Shown: positions 50,070 to 58,359, counted from the first letter of the stretch. The stretch is DNA of 64,000 nucleotides from Streptomyces sp. NBC_01233 (GCF_035989305.1 NZ_CP108514.1:682001-746000); one strand, 5' to 3'. Numbers and translations: made by a program. The notes: generated by a model from the letters alone, not told the origin.

Positions 50070-51488
50070 ATGTTGCTGGAACCGGGGCGGTGGCTGGAGC
50101 TGCGGCGTTTCCGGGCTCTGCATGAGGCGGGCGCGAGCATCTCGGAGATCGCTCGGGAGACCGGTCTGAACTGGCGTACGGTCAAGAAGTATCTGGAGAG
50201 CGACGGTCCTCCGGTTCCGCCGGCTCCGGCGCCGCGCTCGGATCTCGGCAACCAGGTGATCAAGCCGTGGGCGCATGTGATTGATGCGTGGCTACGGGCT
50301 GAGGTGCTGCTGAAGGCCGCGGTCATCCATGAGCGTCTGGTCGAGCAGTATGCCTTCCCGCACCACTACCAGCGCGTCAAGATGTACGTGCAGCAGGCCC
50401 GACCCCGCATCGCCGAGGAGTTGGGATATACCCCGCGCGAGCTGGCGAAGTTGCACCGCCGCTTCGAGGTGGTGCCCGGCGCCCAGGCCCAGGTCGACTG
50501 GGGCGACGAGGGCAACATCCTGGCCCATGTCGGCATCCCGAAGGTCTACTCCTTCCACATGACCTTGTCCTACTCCCGAGATCCGTTCTGCTGCTTCACC
50601 ACCAGCCAGAATCTGGCATCGTTCTTCGAGTGCCACCGGCGGGCGTTCGCGCACTTCGGCGGGGCGCCCGGGGTGATCGTCTACGACCGGACCAAGACTG
50701 TCGTGCGCCGTCACGTCGCCCCGGGCGAGGCGGTCCCGTTGCATCCGGAGGCCGTGGCGTTCGCCGGGCACTACGACTTCGACATCGACGTCTTGGCCGC
50801 CTACCGGCCGACGGGGAAGGGCCGCGTCGAGCGCCAGGTCCTCATCGTCCGCGATCATGTGCTCGCGGGGCGGTCCTTCTCCAGCCTGGATGACATGGAC
50901 GGGGCGTTCATGGCCTGGGTGCCCCAGCGCCGGGCGCGTACGCACCGCACCCACGGCGAGGTGATCGGCGTGCGGGCCAAGCGGGATCACGCCGCGCTGC
51001 GGGCGCTGCCCGCCAAGCCCTACATCGTGGCCGATCGGCACCTGCGACACGTGGCCAAGGACTGCCTGGTCGCCTTCGACGCCAACCTCTACTCGGTGCC
51101 CGCCACCAAGGTCCGCCACCGCCAGCTCGTCGAGGTCAGAGCCTCCGCAGGCACCGTGGCCCTGCATTCCACCGTGCCCGACGCGCAGGGCATCACGCTG
51201 CTGGCCGTGCACTCCCGCGCGGTCGGACGCAGCGCGAGGATCGTGGATGAGGCCCACTGGAAGGCCCTGCCCGACGGACACACCCGCGCCACCACCACCG
51301 ACCTTCCGCCACCCGTGAGCAGGCCGGCCCGCTCCGGCGCCGAGGAACCGGGCGGTCTGATCTCGCTGCTGACCCGGGCCAGAGCCGCGCAAGTCCACGT
51401 CGGCACCCGTCCGCTGGCCCTCTACGACCAGATCGCCGGCACCCGCCCGTTCAACCCCGCCCCCATCGACCCCAAGGACATGCGTTGA
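50070..51488 (+). CDS. istA: IS21-family transposase IstA
   Basis: A 472-residue transposase: N-terminal HTH (FRALHEAGASISEIARETGLNWRTVKKYL), an RNase-H-like DDE core with QVDWGDEG, GVIVYDRTKT and GKGRVERQV supplying the acids, and a C-terminal Mu-transposase-like beta-barrel (DCLVAFDANLYSVPATKV). ATG 50070 is preceded by GGAGGG. It needs its partner ATPase IstB, which starts 4 nt before this stop codon. Orientation is opposite to the IS256 transposase it interrupts. Confidence 0.93.
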   Translation: MLLEPGRWLELRRFRALHEAGASISEIARETGLNWRTVKKYLESDGPPVPPAPAPRSDLGNQVIKPWAHVIDAWLRAEVLLKAAVIHERLVEQYAFPHHYQRVKMYVQQARPRIAEELGYTPRELAKLHRRFEVVPGAQAQVDWGDEGNILAHVGIPKVYSFHMTLSYSRDPFCCFTTSQNLASFFECHRRAFAHFGGAPGVIVYDRTKTVVRRHVAPGEAVPLHPEAVAFAGHYDFDIDVLAAYRPTGKGRVERQVLIVRDHVLAGRSFSSLDDMDGAFMAWVPQRRARTHRTHGEVIGVRAKRDHAALRALPAKPYIVADRHLRHVAKDCLVAFDANLYSVPATKVRHRQLVEVRASAGTVALHSTVPDAQGITLLAVHSRAVGRSARIVDEAHWKALPDGHTRATTTDLPPPVSRPARSGAEEPGGLISLLTRARAAQVHVGTRPLALYDQIAGTRPFNPAPIDPKDMR

Positions 51489-52258
51489 GCGAGCTGGTCA
51501 CCGCCCGGATCCGCACCACCGCCACCAAACTCGGCCTGCCCCACCTCACCGAGGCCCTGGCCGAGCACGTCGGCCGGGCCGACGCCGCGTCGATGGCCTA
51601 CCTCGACTTCCTCGACCTGGTCTTGGAAGAAGAACTTGCCGTCCGTGAAGAACGCCGCTTCCGCCACGCGCTACGGGTCTCCCGCCTGCCACACCACAAG
51701 ACGATTGAGGAGTACGACTTCTCCTACCAGCCCGAACTCGACCCCAGGAAGGTCAAGGACCTGGCCACCCTCGCGTTCGTCGAGGCCAAGTCCAACGTCG
51801 CGCTGCTGGGCCCGCCCGGGGTCGGCAAGACACATATCGCCGTCGCGCTGGCTGTCGCCGCCTGCCGGGCCGGCTACTCGATCTACTTCACCACCCTCGA
51901 CGACATGGTCCGCCAGCTCAAGGCCGCCGACTCCATCGGCCGCCTGGCCAGCAAACTCCGCACCTACCTGCGGCCTCACGTTCTCGTGGTGGACGAGGTC
52001 GGCTACCTCCCGCTGGAGCGTGACGAGGCAAACCTCGTCTTCCAGATGCTCTCCAAGCGCTACGAGAAGGGCTCCACCCTGCTGACCTCGAACAAGAGTT
52101 TCAGTGAGTGGGGTCAGGTCTTCGGCGACGACGTCCTGGCCACTGCCATCATCGACCGCCTACTCCACCACTGCGAGATCCTCGCCATCAACGGCGCCAG
52201 CTACCGCCTGAAGAACCGCCTCACAGCCATCGAAGGCGGCATCACTGCGGCCAGCTGA
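51485..52258 (+). CDS. istB: IS21-family helper ATPase IstB
   Basis: A 257-residue AAA+ ATPase: IstB N-terminal helices, Walker A GPPGVGKTHIAVAL, Walker B VLVVDEVGYLPLE, and LTSNKSFSEWGQVFGDDVLATAIIDRLLHH with the sensor and arginine-finger region. It assembles on target DNA and licenses IstA. The start is TTG 51485, overlapping the istA stop (TTGA), so translation is coupled. Confidence 0.93.
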   Translation: MSELVTARIRTTATKLGLPHLTEALAEHVGRADAASMAYLDFLDLVLEEELAVREERRFRHALRVSRLPHHKTIEEYDFSYQPELDPRKVKDLATLAFVEAKSNVALLGPPGVGKTHIAVALAVAACRAGYSIYFTTLDDMVRQLKAADSIGRLASKLRTYLRPHVLVVDEVGYLPLERDEANLVFQMLSKRYEKGSTLLTSNKSFSEWGQVFGDDVLATAIIDRLLHHCEILAINGASYRLKNRLTAIEGGITAAS

Positions 52259-52326
52259 CACAGGATCAAGCTCTGCACATCAGCCCGTACACACCTCTGC
52301 ACTACAGCCCGTACGCCGACACCTTG

Positions 52327-54143
52327 ATGCTGAACGGAAAATCGAACCTCAGCCGGGCAGGCGGCAGCGTCCGTTCCGCGGAGCGGGACGGACGTCGGGA
52401 ACGAGGAGTGCGGTCAGGCCGCAGTAGTGGGGGCGGCGAGGGTGACCTGGTGGCCGAGGGCCTGGAGCTGGCGGACGAGGTCGCGGGTCTTGCGGGCGGG
52501 GTTGAGATGTCGCTGGTGCCAGTCGGCGCCGAGTTCCTGGTAGCGGGCGTCGGGGTCGTTGATCAGGTGCCAGGTGATGACGAGTATCGAGCGGGCGACG
52601 GCGACGAGGGCTTTGGCGTGGCCGCGGCGTTTGACGATCCTGCGGTAGCGGGCGCCGAGGAAGGTGTCGGTGCGGGCGGCGGCGTTGGCGGCCTCGCCGA
52701 GGGCGCCCTTGAGCCAGGGGTTGCCTTTGCCGGCTGGGCCGGTGGTGTTCTTCGCTCCGGACTGGATCGTGCGGGGGCACAGCTTCGCCCAGGAGACCAG
52801 GTGCTCGGGGGTGGGGAAGCGGCTCATGTCCAAGCCGATCTCGGCGAGGATGATCTGGGCGGTGGCCGGTCCGATGCCGGGGACCGCGTCCAGACGCTCG
52901 GCCAGTTCCCGCGCGGTCACAGCGTCACGGGCTGACGACGTGCTGGTGTCGTCTGTGCGGGGCGGTCCGGTTCCGGTGCCGTCGTGCGGGGCCCTGGTCT
53001 GTTCCATGAGGTCGGCGATCAGCCGGTCGAGTTCCCGGACCTGCGCGGTGAGGTGGTCGATGGTGCCCAGCAACACTCCCAGCAGGCGGCCGTGATGTTC
53101 TTCGAACTGCCCGGTGAGTGCCTCGGCCAGGGCCGGCTTCTTCTTCACCAGGCTCCCCTTGGCGAGATCCGCCAGAGCTCGGGGGTTGCGTTCACCGGCG
53201 GCCAGGGCGTCGAGCATGGCCCGGCCGGAGAGGCCGAAGAGGTCCGAGACAACGTCGGACAGCTTGATCTGCGCGTCCTGCAGGGCCTTGTCCACCCGGT
53301 GCTTGTGCCGGGTGCGTTCCTGGATGAAGACCGTGCGGGTGCGGGTGAGGTCCCGTAGCTGCCGGACCGGCTTGGGCGGTACGAACGAAGCGCGGACCAT
53401 GCCGCGTTCGGCGAGCTTGGCCAGCCAGACCGCGTCCAGCTTGTCGGTCTTCGGCCGGCCCGGGACGTTCTTCACATCGCGGGCGTTGACCAGCCAACAT
53501 TCCAGGCCACGGGCCTCCAAGAGGTAGAAGAAGGGCCGCCAGTACGAGCCCGTCGCCTCCATCACCACCCGCTGGACACCCTGGCAGACCAGCCGGTCGC
53601 CGAGCTCGAGGATCGCGTTCGTGGTGGACGCGACCGTCCAGACCTGCTGGACGCGCCGGCCTTCAATGGTGTCGTGCGGGACGCGCAGACACACCATCCC
53701 GGACGCCTTGGCGATGTCGATCGCCGCGACCCGGGCAACACTTCCGTCGTCGTGGTCCTCCCTGGACTCCTCCATCGTCTTCCTCCCCTTGCGCAAGGTG
53801 CGGGCGGGGGCTGCCCGGGAAGCCTGAGGGGAGACAGAGAAGCTGAACGGCGTGCTCGAGACGACAGTGTGCGGCCCCTCGGACGGCTCCCTCACCAGAC
53901 TCCTATGCGGGCTCACAGCCCAAACATCAAGCGGCGTCGGCGGACAGCCCCCGTACCGATTTTCACGCTCGCGAGGCGTCAACCGCAGGTGAACGGCTGA
54001 CTCCTATCAGGTCATGCTCCGCCCGGCCGGAGCCCTGGGGAACCGGGCCCCGGCGGTCGGACAGATCAAGGCAAGGACAGTCCAGCAGGACGTCAGTCAG
54101 TGATTGGGTCACGACCACCGGGGACCCGTGTACCACTATGACT
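52327..54143 (-). mobile_element. IS110-family element with long non-coding 5' end (possible bridge RNA)
   Basis: Boundaries are inferred from where the interrupted IS256 transposase frame breaks: TITD ends at 54144, and KALD resumes at the CCTTG beside 52326. This gives about 1817 bp, with an 87-bp end (52327-52413) after the transposase stop and a 368-bp non-coding region (53776-54143) before its start. IS110-group elements lack terminal repeats and encode a bridge RNA upstream of the transposase, which would fall in the latter region. Confidence 0.7.
52414..53775 (-). CDS. IS110-family transposase (DEDD recombinase)
   Basis: A 453-residue protein with an N-terminal RuvC-like DEDD domain: VAAIDIAKASGMVCLRVP, VVMEATGSYWRPFFYLLEARGLECWLVNARDVKNVPGRPKTDKLDAVWLAKL, and a C-terminal Tnp20 domain with the serine region: LDAVPGIGPATAQIILAEIG and LCPRTIQSGAKNTTGPAGKGNPWLKGALGEAANAA. 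Such enzymes insert DNA by RNA-guided recombination. An insertion of Thr/Ser/Asp-rich sequence (DGTGTGPPRTDDTSTSS) separates the coiled-coil from Tnp20. ATG 53775 has a strong GGGGAGGAAG site. The gene looks intact. Confidence 0.93.
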   Translation of the reverse strand: MEESREDHDDGSVARVAAIDIAKASGMVCLRVPHDTIEGRRVQQVWTVASTTNAILELGDRLVCQGVQRVVMEATGSYWRPFFYLLEARGLECWLVNARDVKNVPGRPKTDKLDAVWLAKLAERGMVRASFVPPKPVRQLRDLTRTRTVFIQERTRHKHRVDKALQDAQIKLSDVVSDLFGLSGRAMLDALAAGERNPRALADLAKGSLVKKKPALAEALTGQFEEHHGRLLGVLLGTIDHLTAQVRELDRLIADLMEQTRAPHDGTGTGPPRTDDTSTSSARDAVTARELAERLDAVPGIGPATAQIILAEIGLDMSRFPTPEHLVSWAKLCPRTIQSGAKNTTGPAGKGNPWLKGALGEAANAAARTDTFLGARYRRIVKRRGHAKALVAVARSILVITWHLINDPDARYQELGADWHQRHLNPARKTRDLVRQLQALGHQVTLAAPTTAA

Positions 54144-54731
54144 GTCGGTGATGGTGGAGACCGTCTCCTTGGAGGTCTCCATGCCGTACGTCTCGGCGAG
54201 ATGCGCGACGATCTCCCCGGAGGTGAGCCCCTTCGCGGTCAGCGAGAGGACCATCTCCTCCAGGCCGCCGGTGCGGCGCGCGTACTTCGGCAGCAGGCCG
54301 GAGGTGAAGGTGCCCAGCCGGTCCCGGGGGACCTGCACCGTCACACTGCCGACCTCCGTCATCACCTTCCGGGACCGGTGGCCGTTGCGGGCGTTGCCGC
54401 CCGAGCGCGAGCCCCGGCCGCCGGTGCGGCCGGCCTCCTCGGCCAGGTGCAGGTCCATCTCCGCCTCGACGGCGGCCTGCATCAGGTGCCGGGTGAGCTC
54501 GACCAGCAGGCCGCCCTCGCCCATCAGCCTGAGCCCGCCGTCGCGGACCTTGCCGGCGGCGAGCTCGGCCAGCTCGTCCATCAGCCCGGGGCTCAGCCCG
54601 TGCGCGGCCGCCGCTTCCCGGCTCGCCGCCGTCATCTTCGATGTCACACCGGCACCGTCAACGTCCCTGTCGAACACCGCAACCGACACGCCGTCAGCGT
54701 CCTCGATCAGGTGACCGTTCTCCGCGTCCAT
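54144..54731 (-). pseudogene. IS256-family transposase, N-terminal part
   Basis: The N-terminal 196 codons of the IS256-type transposase: MDELAELAAGKVRDGGLRLMGEGGLLVELTRHLMQAAVEAEMDLHL, NARNGHRSRKVMTEVGSVTVQVPRDRLGTF, LPKYARRTGGLEEMVLSLTAKGLTSGEIVAHLAETYGMETSKETVSTITD. At 54143 the frame runs into IS110 DNA and ends shortly after (ITD stop at 54093). An unusual 45-residue leader precedes the conserved part. Its continuation is at 49933-49139. Confidence 0.9.
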
Positions 54732-54777
54732 CAGGGGTCCCTTCTGAGCAAGTGCCCACCTGATTCATGACACTCCC

Positions 54778-54990
54778 TCCCCCGAAGCCCCGGTTCGCGA
54801 GGCTGGTGAGGGCGGTGCGGGAGCGGGGCGGCAATGGGCCCGGTGGTGGCCCTCCGTGGTGCCTGCCGCGGGCGGACCGAGTTCTGCGGGTGGCGATGTA
54901 CTGCCGCACGGACCTCATGAGCGGCAGCCCGCCCCGCTGGCTTCGTTCGCTTCGAGGGGCAGCGTCTGTCCAGCAGTCTGAGGGCCGTCG
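54778..54990 (+). pseudogene. Decayed IS5-like transposase fragment
   Basis: Directly after the IS256 end, the plus strand reads PKPRFARLVRAVRERGG and PRADRVLRVAMYCRTDL, resembling the N-terminus of Streptomyces IS5-type transposases (…YYRTNLTMRQLAPLFG). Past that a shifted frame gives RQPAPLASFASRG before stops accumulate. Low-confidence family call. Confidence 0.4.
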
Positions 54991-55147
54991 GCCATCCGCG
55001 TGCCCGCTGATGTTCACGGCACATGACGTCACTCCGACCTTCGCGGCTCGTCCTGCTCATGCGGGTCATCGGGCGTGGTCGGCGTCTGCGGTGAGGGGCC
55101 GGGGCCCCGTCCGGGCTCTCCCGCGGAGCCAGGTCGCTTCCTGCGGA

Positions 55148-55684
55148 TCAGTCCTCCAGCAGCTGCCGCAACCGGCAGGCGTACCACGTGGTCGCCGCGC
55201 ACACCGCCACGTAGATGACGACGCCCTGGAGAGCGAAGTTGACGTGGTGGAACTCCCACTGCGCCGCCCCCGGTTCGGTGCCGTACCGGGGGTTCTCCCA
55301 GATGTACGGAAGGAACTGGGCGGCGATGTAGAGGGCGGTCAACTCCCCGAGGCGCCACAGCCAGGCCCGTCGGTCGGTGCGGATCAGGGCGCGGACTCCG
55401 GCGAGCGCGTTCCCGGGCTGCCACCGCGGGCCCGCCGGGGCGACCCGGGCGCAGACCGCAGGCACCAGGACCACGGCCGCGATCACGAGCCCGACCAGTA
55501 ACGCGTTCAGCAGTCCCGCCGTGCTTTCCGAGCCGACCCGGCTGCGGCCCTGGGGCGCGAGGAGCACCGCCAGGATCGGCAGGTGGGTGATCAGAGCGGC
55601 GAGGTACACGCGGCCGAGCTGCGCGGCCGAGGGCGGACCGGGGCGACGCGGGCGCGAACGCGTCGGTGTCTGGGGTGCGGTCAT
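55148..55684 (-). CDS. Hypothetical four-helix membrane protein
   Basis: A 178-residue membrane protein: LGRVYLAALITHLPILAVLLAP, STAGLLNALLVGLVIAAVVLVPAVCARV, LWRLGELTALYIAAQFLPYIW and NFALQGVVIYVAVCAATTWYACRLRQL are four predicted helices, with RxPRPGPPS before the first. It is divergent from a MarR gene, with a 41-bp perfect palindrome directly upstream of its start, so it is very probably MarR-repressed. A transport, drug-response or stress role is plausible, but no family is recognised. GGGATC precedes ATG 55684. Confidence 0.7.
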   Translation of the reverse strand: MTAPQTPTRSRPRRPGPPSAAQLGRVYLAALITHLPILAVLLAPQGRSRVGSESTAGLLNALLVGLVIAAVVLVPAVCARVAPAGPRWQPGNALAGVRALIRTDRRAWLWRLGELTALYIAAQFLPYIWENPRYGTEPGAAQWEFHHVNFALQGVVIYVAVCAATTWYACRLRQLLED

Positions 55685-55704
55685 GCGGCTGATCCCATCA
55701 CATC

Positions 55705-55745
55705 CTTTCACTTTGGTGAAGTAGTTTTCTTCACCAAAGTGAAAG
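55705..55745. promoter_or_regulatory. 41-bp perfect inverted repeat, MarR operator candidate
   Basis: CTTTCACTTTGGTGAAG (55705-55721) is exactly repeated inverted at 55729-55745 with TAGTTTT between. It fills the gap between the divergent membrane-protein and MarR genes, overlapping both promoters. Each arm itself contains the dyad CTTTGGTGAAG/CTTCACCAAAG. Confidence 0.8.
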
Positions 55746-55763
55746 ACTTGTACGCTGACCGGC

Positions 55764-56294
55764 ATGAGTACCGAACGCGACGGCGCCGCGCTGGGCCACG
55801 AGCTCAGCCTCTGGGTGGTGCTCTACCACGAGCAGCTCGCGGCCCGCCTGCACGTCAACGCCACCGAGCACAAGGTGCTCGGCATCATCGCCCGCACCCC
55901 CGGCACCACTCCCGGTCGGCTCGTCGGCGAAACCGGCCTCAGCAACGCCGCCATCACCAAGATCATCGACCGGCTTGCCGCTCTCGGATACGTCGAACGC
56001 GCCAGGGATCCCGGCGACCGCCGCCGGTTCACCCTGACCGCCACAGCCGCGCACCGCCGCGTCCTGGGTGCGGCCATGGCCCCGATGACGGCAGGGATGG
56101 CCGAAGTGGTGCAAGGCCTCGACGAGTCCGAACTGGCCGCCGTCGGCCGCTGGCTCACCGGAACCGTCGCCGTCATGCGCGAGGCCGCGCTCGCCCTGGC
56201 CGAGGAGAACCGCAACGGTGGTCCGAAGGAAACGGCCAAGCTAGCCCCTGCCGGGGTGCACGGTGAGGCGGCCCGTGAGGGCGGCGGGCCGTGA
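55764..56294 (+). CDS. MarR-family regulator
   Basis: A 176-residue MarR protein: LYHEQLAARLHVNATEHKVLGIIARTPGTTPGRLVGETGLSNAAITKIIDRLAALGYVERARDPGDRRRFTLTAT covers the winged helix and DRRR wing (about 20-95), followed by the dimer helices. TACGCT (55751-55756) lies 7 nt before ATG 55764 without a ribosome site: probably leaderless. The last few residues (EAAREGGGP) and the stop are inside a 16-bp tandem repeat, so the C-terminus is set by that repeat. It probably represses the divergent membrane protein through the 41-bp palindrome. Confidence 0.88.
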   Translation: MSTERDGAALGHELSLWVVLYHEQLAARLHVNATEHKVLGIIARTPGTTPGRLVGETGLSNAAITKIIDRLAALGYVERARDPGDRRRFTLTATAAHRRVLGAAMAPMTAGMAEVVQGLDESELAAVGRWLTGTVAVMREAALALAEENRNGGPKETAKLAPAGVHGEAAREGGGP

Positions 56295-56354
56295 GGGCGG
56301 CGGGCCGTGAGGGCGGCGGGCCGTGAGGGCGGCGGGCCGTGAGGGCGGCGGGCC
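56275..56354. repeat. 16-bp tandem repeat, five exact copies
   Basis: GTGAGGGCGGCGGGCC repeats at 56275, 56291, 56307, 56323 and 56339, with a degenerate copy just before. The first copies overlap the MarR C-terminus and stop codon. Exact identity suggests recent slippage and possible length variation between strains. Confidence 0.95.
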
Positions 56355-56416
56355 GTGAGACTGGTCTGCCGAGGTCAGCCGGCCTTGGCCGATTCTTCGG
56401 CGCGGGCTCGTGTGAC

Positions 56417-56516
56417 GGGCGAGGGTATGGATGGCGGCCGCGTCGATGTCGGGGTTCGCGTCGAAGTCGAAGGTCCGCAGGGACCTGTCCCGGGGGAAGC
56501 CGGCCAAGGAGATCAA
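56417..56516 (-). pseudogene. istB-like ATPase fragment
   Basis: On the minus strand a short frame reads ISLAGFPRDRSLRTFDFD then ANPDIDAAAIHTLA, matching the segment just before Walker A in an IstB-like helper ATPase (…LaGFPRxKSLExFDFxxxPxxxxxxIxxLA). Nothing of the ATPase core follows. It is not a copy of the intact istB in this window, so it derives from another IS21-type element. Confidence 0.5.
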
Positions 56517-56662
56517 GAGTCAGCTCTACGGACGAGCCGGATTCGACCTACGCCGCTCCGCGACCACTCCCCAGAACCGAGCGTCGAGAGCAGTGTGTTG
56601 CTCTGCTTCGAAGCGTGGCCGGCGGGGTGAGATGCGGGTGTCAGGCGGTTTGTGTCTGCCGG

Positions 56663-57547
56663 TCATCGGTCCGACCAGTGTCCGATGGGACGGTGGGGAC
56701 AGGTGCGGCACTCGAAGACGTAGACGTTGACGCCGCAAGTGTCCAGAAGGGTCGGGTTGAACGCCTCGGATTCCCATAGCCAGCGGGTCTCGGTCTCCTC
56801 GGCGGCCCGGTCTTCCTCGGGAAGCCACGTGCGCCAGGACTCATTGTCGAATTCCCCCTCGGTCACGGTCAGAAGGTGCTCCATCCGGCCGCCGCACGTT
56901 TCGCAGTCCGGCCAGCAGGGCTCCTGGCGCCAGCCCGGATAGCCGCCCAGCTTGATCCCCGGCGCGTCGGCGAGATGCGACGAGTAGCGCAGCCCGGTCT
57001 CGGCCAGCAGCGCCTCGAAACGGTCCTCAAGCGCTTCCTCGAGATCCCGGGACAGGTCGTTCCTCGGGTATTCGGTCACCCGCTCGGGGTGAACGACACA
57101 GGGTGCCGGGTACCAGCCGTCGGGAAGCCCGGCCGCCGCCGGTGCGGGCGTCGGCCCTGCCTCCCGGATGGCACGGGAGTCCCTCCAGTACACCAGGGGC
57201 AGCGGGTAGCAGTAAGTGCCGTGCGCGTAGGGACACCACAGGACCTGGAGCAGATCTGCGCCCTCGGGAAAGGACAGGCCGGGTACATCGACGCGGCGGA
57301 CCTGCACGATGGGGGCCATGGGTGCGGCCGGTTCAAGGCGGCTCGTGGTGTCCGGGTCGTAGTGCTCCGCAGTGCACACCGGCCATGGTTCGTCGGCCGG
57401 CCACATCAGAGGACCCCCGACAGAGCTGTCACGGAATGTCGGAGAACCGGGGCGCGGGTGGAGGCGGACGGACTCACGGCGGAAGGGAAGCAGCTCGGGG
57501 AAGAGGCTCTCCACGTCGACCGGGCGGGCAGGTGTGTGACGGGGCAT
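56663..57547 (-). CDS. DUF1963-like protein
   Basis: A 294-residue soluble protein: DSSVGGPLMWPADEPWPVC, LSFPEGADLLQVLWCPYAHG, IKLGGYPGWRQEPCWPDCETCGGRMEHLLTVTEGEFDNESWRTWLP, VNVYVFECRTCPHRPIG. The KLGGYPxW..P..C..CG.xMxxLL pattern and C-terminal CxxC resemble DUF1963 proteins, widespread and of unknown role; the CxxC pairs may hold zinc. On this strand TAGAGT lies 7 nt before ATG 57547 with no ribosome site, suggesting a leaderless transcript. Confidence 0.75.
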   Translation of the reverse strand: MPRHTPARPVDVESLFPELLPFRRESVRLHPRPGSPTFRDSSVGGPLMWPADEPWPVCTAEHYDPDTTSRLEPAAPMAPIVQVRRVDVPGLSFPEGADLLQVLWCPYAHGTYCYPLPLVYWRDSRAIREAGPTPAPAAAGLPDGWYPAPCVVHPERVTEYPRNDLSRDLEEALEDRFEALLAETGLRYSSHLADAPGIKLGGYPGWRQEPCWPDCETCGGRMEHLLTVTEGEFDNESWRTWLPEEDRAAEETETRWLWESEAFNPTLLDTCGVNVYVFECRTCPHRPIGHWSDR

Positions 57548-57747
57548 GTGCCGAACTCTAGAACCGGAGTACGACAGCCAGCCCCACCGGCCTTGTCGCG
57601 CTCTGGACCAGGGCACTGCATCATCTCAAGAGGATCGAGAGCCTGCTCCACAGTCGAGCCGGATTCGTACTTCTCCGCGCGGTGATCCTGTTTCAGCAAC
57701 GCTCCGCGACGACTCCCCAAGATCTGCGCCAGAACCCACGACCCGTG

Positions 57748-57840
57748 AATAGGGCCACCCCGCTGTTCGGGATCTCTTCGGCGACGGTCTGCAAGCGCCT
57801 CCAGGGCCTGCGGCCGTTGCGCGCGCCGGAGCCGGCGCTG
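57748..57840 (+). pseudogene. Possible IS5-like transposase HTH fragment
   Basis: A plus-strand frame reads NRATPLFGISSATVCKRLQG then LRPLRAPEPAL, close to the HTH segment of IS5-type transposases (LFGxSxxTVxRxLQRLRPLLALEP). No other part of the gene is present in this gap (57548-57898), which otherwise holds nothing recognisable. Confidence 0.35.
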
Positions 57841-57898
57841 AGGAGCCGGCGTCGCCGACCAGGGCCTTCGCTTCCCACCGGGTACGTGTCGGCGTGCG

Positions 57899-58345
57899 TC
57901 AGCCGGCGGTCCCGGGCGCCTCGGCCGACGACCGGTACACCCGGTCGCAGCGTGCGGGGTCGCTCAGGACGTTGGCGAGGAACAGGCCCAGATCGAAATC
58001 CTCCGGCTCCGCGAGGGCCGTCAGGTCGTCCTCGTCCAGCTCGTCCGCGGGACGCGGGTAGTCGATGTGGCGGGTGCCCACGGTGAGCCTGTTGAGGGTC
58101 TCGCCGCGTTCGTGGCGCGCCCCGAGGCCTTCGGTGACGGCGATGTCCTCGGCGCCCAGGAGCAGCCGCAGTGTTCCCCCGGCCCGGTAGAGGACCGCCA
58201 GGGTGTCGCCGAGCCGCCCGAAGGTGCCGGCGATCCCGCTGTGATCGAGCGGGCCGCTGCGGTGACTCACCGGCCCGAGTACCGCGGTGCCGGGGTCGAA
58301 CGGCGCCCGCTCGGCGAAGGCCTCGAACGACACGACCGTGATCAT
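57899..58345 (-). CDS. Hypothetical protein (148 aa)
   Basis: A soluble acidic protein: MITVVSFEAFAERAPFDPG, VLYRAGGTLRLLLGAEDIAVTEG, TVGTRHIDYPRPADELDEDDLTALAEPEDFDLGLFLANVLSDPARC. AGGAG lies 6 nt before ATG 58345. Only 14 nt separate it from the upstream gene on the same strand, so they form an operon. I do not recognise the family; paired acidic proteins of this size are often immunity or chaperone-like. Confidence 0.6.
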   Translation of the reverse strand: MITVVSFEAFAERAPFDPGTAVLGPVSHRSGPLDHSGIAGTFGRLGDTLAVLYRAGGTLRLLLGAEDIAVTEGLGARHERGETLNRLTVGTRHIDYPRPADELDEDDLTALAEPEDFDLGLFLANVLSDPARCDRVYRSSAEAPGTAG

Positions 58346-58359
58346 TGCTCCTGCGTCCC

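Larger units (their letters stand above)
49935..52321 (+). mobile_element. IS21-family insertion sequence (istA-istB)
   Basis: Ends: left 49935 reads TGTCGGCGTACGGGCT..TGCAGAGGTG and the right end at 52321 is its near-perfect inverse over about 30 bp. CCTTG flanks both sides (49930-49934, 52322-52326) as a 5-bp target duplication. Further copies of the CGTACGGG and CAGAGGTG blocks inside each end are the multiple transposase-binding sites typical of IS21. Length 2387 bp; both genes look intact, so the element may be active. Confidence 0.93.
49073..54777 (-). mobile_element. IS256-type element split by nested IS21 and IS110 insertions
   Basis: Imperfect terminal repeats, starting GGGAGTATCACGAA at 49073 and GGGAGTGTCATGAA reading inward from 54777, match at 19 of 26 positions. 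The transposase reads on the minus strand: N-terminal part 54731-54144, C-terminal part 49933-49139. Between them lie an IS21-type element (49935-52321) and an IS110-type element (about 52327-54143). No target duplication is visible at the outer ends, so one flank was rearranged after insertion. Confidence 0.85.

Noticed and set aside
56275..56354. Tandem repeat considered as a CRISPR array
   Set aside because: The 16-bp units are contiguous with no spacers, so this is a simple tandem repeat.
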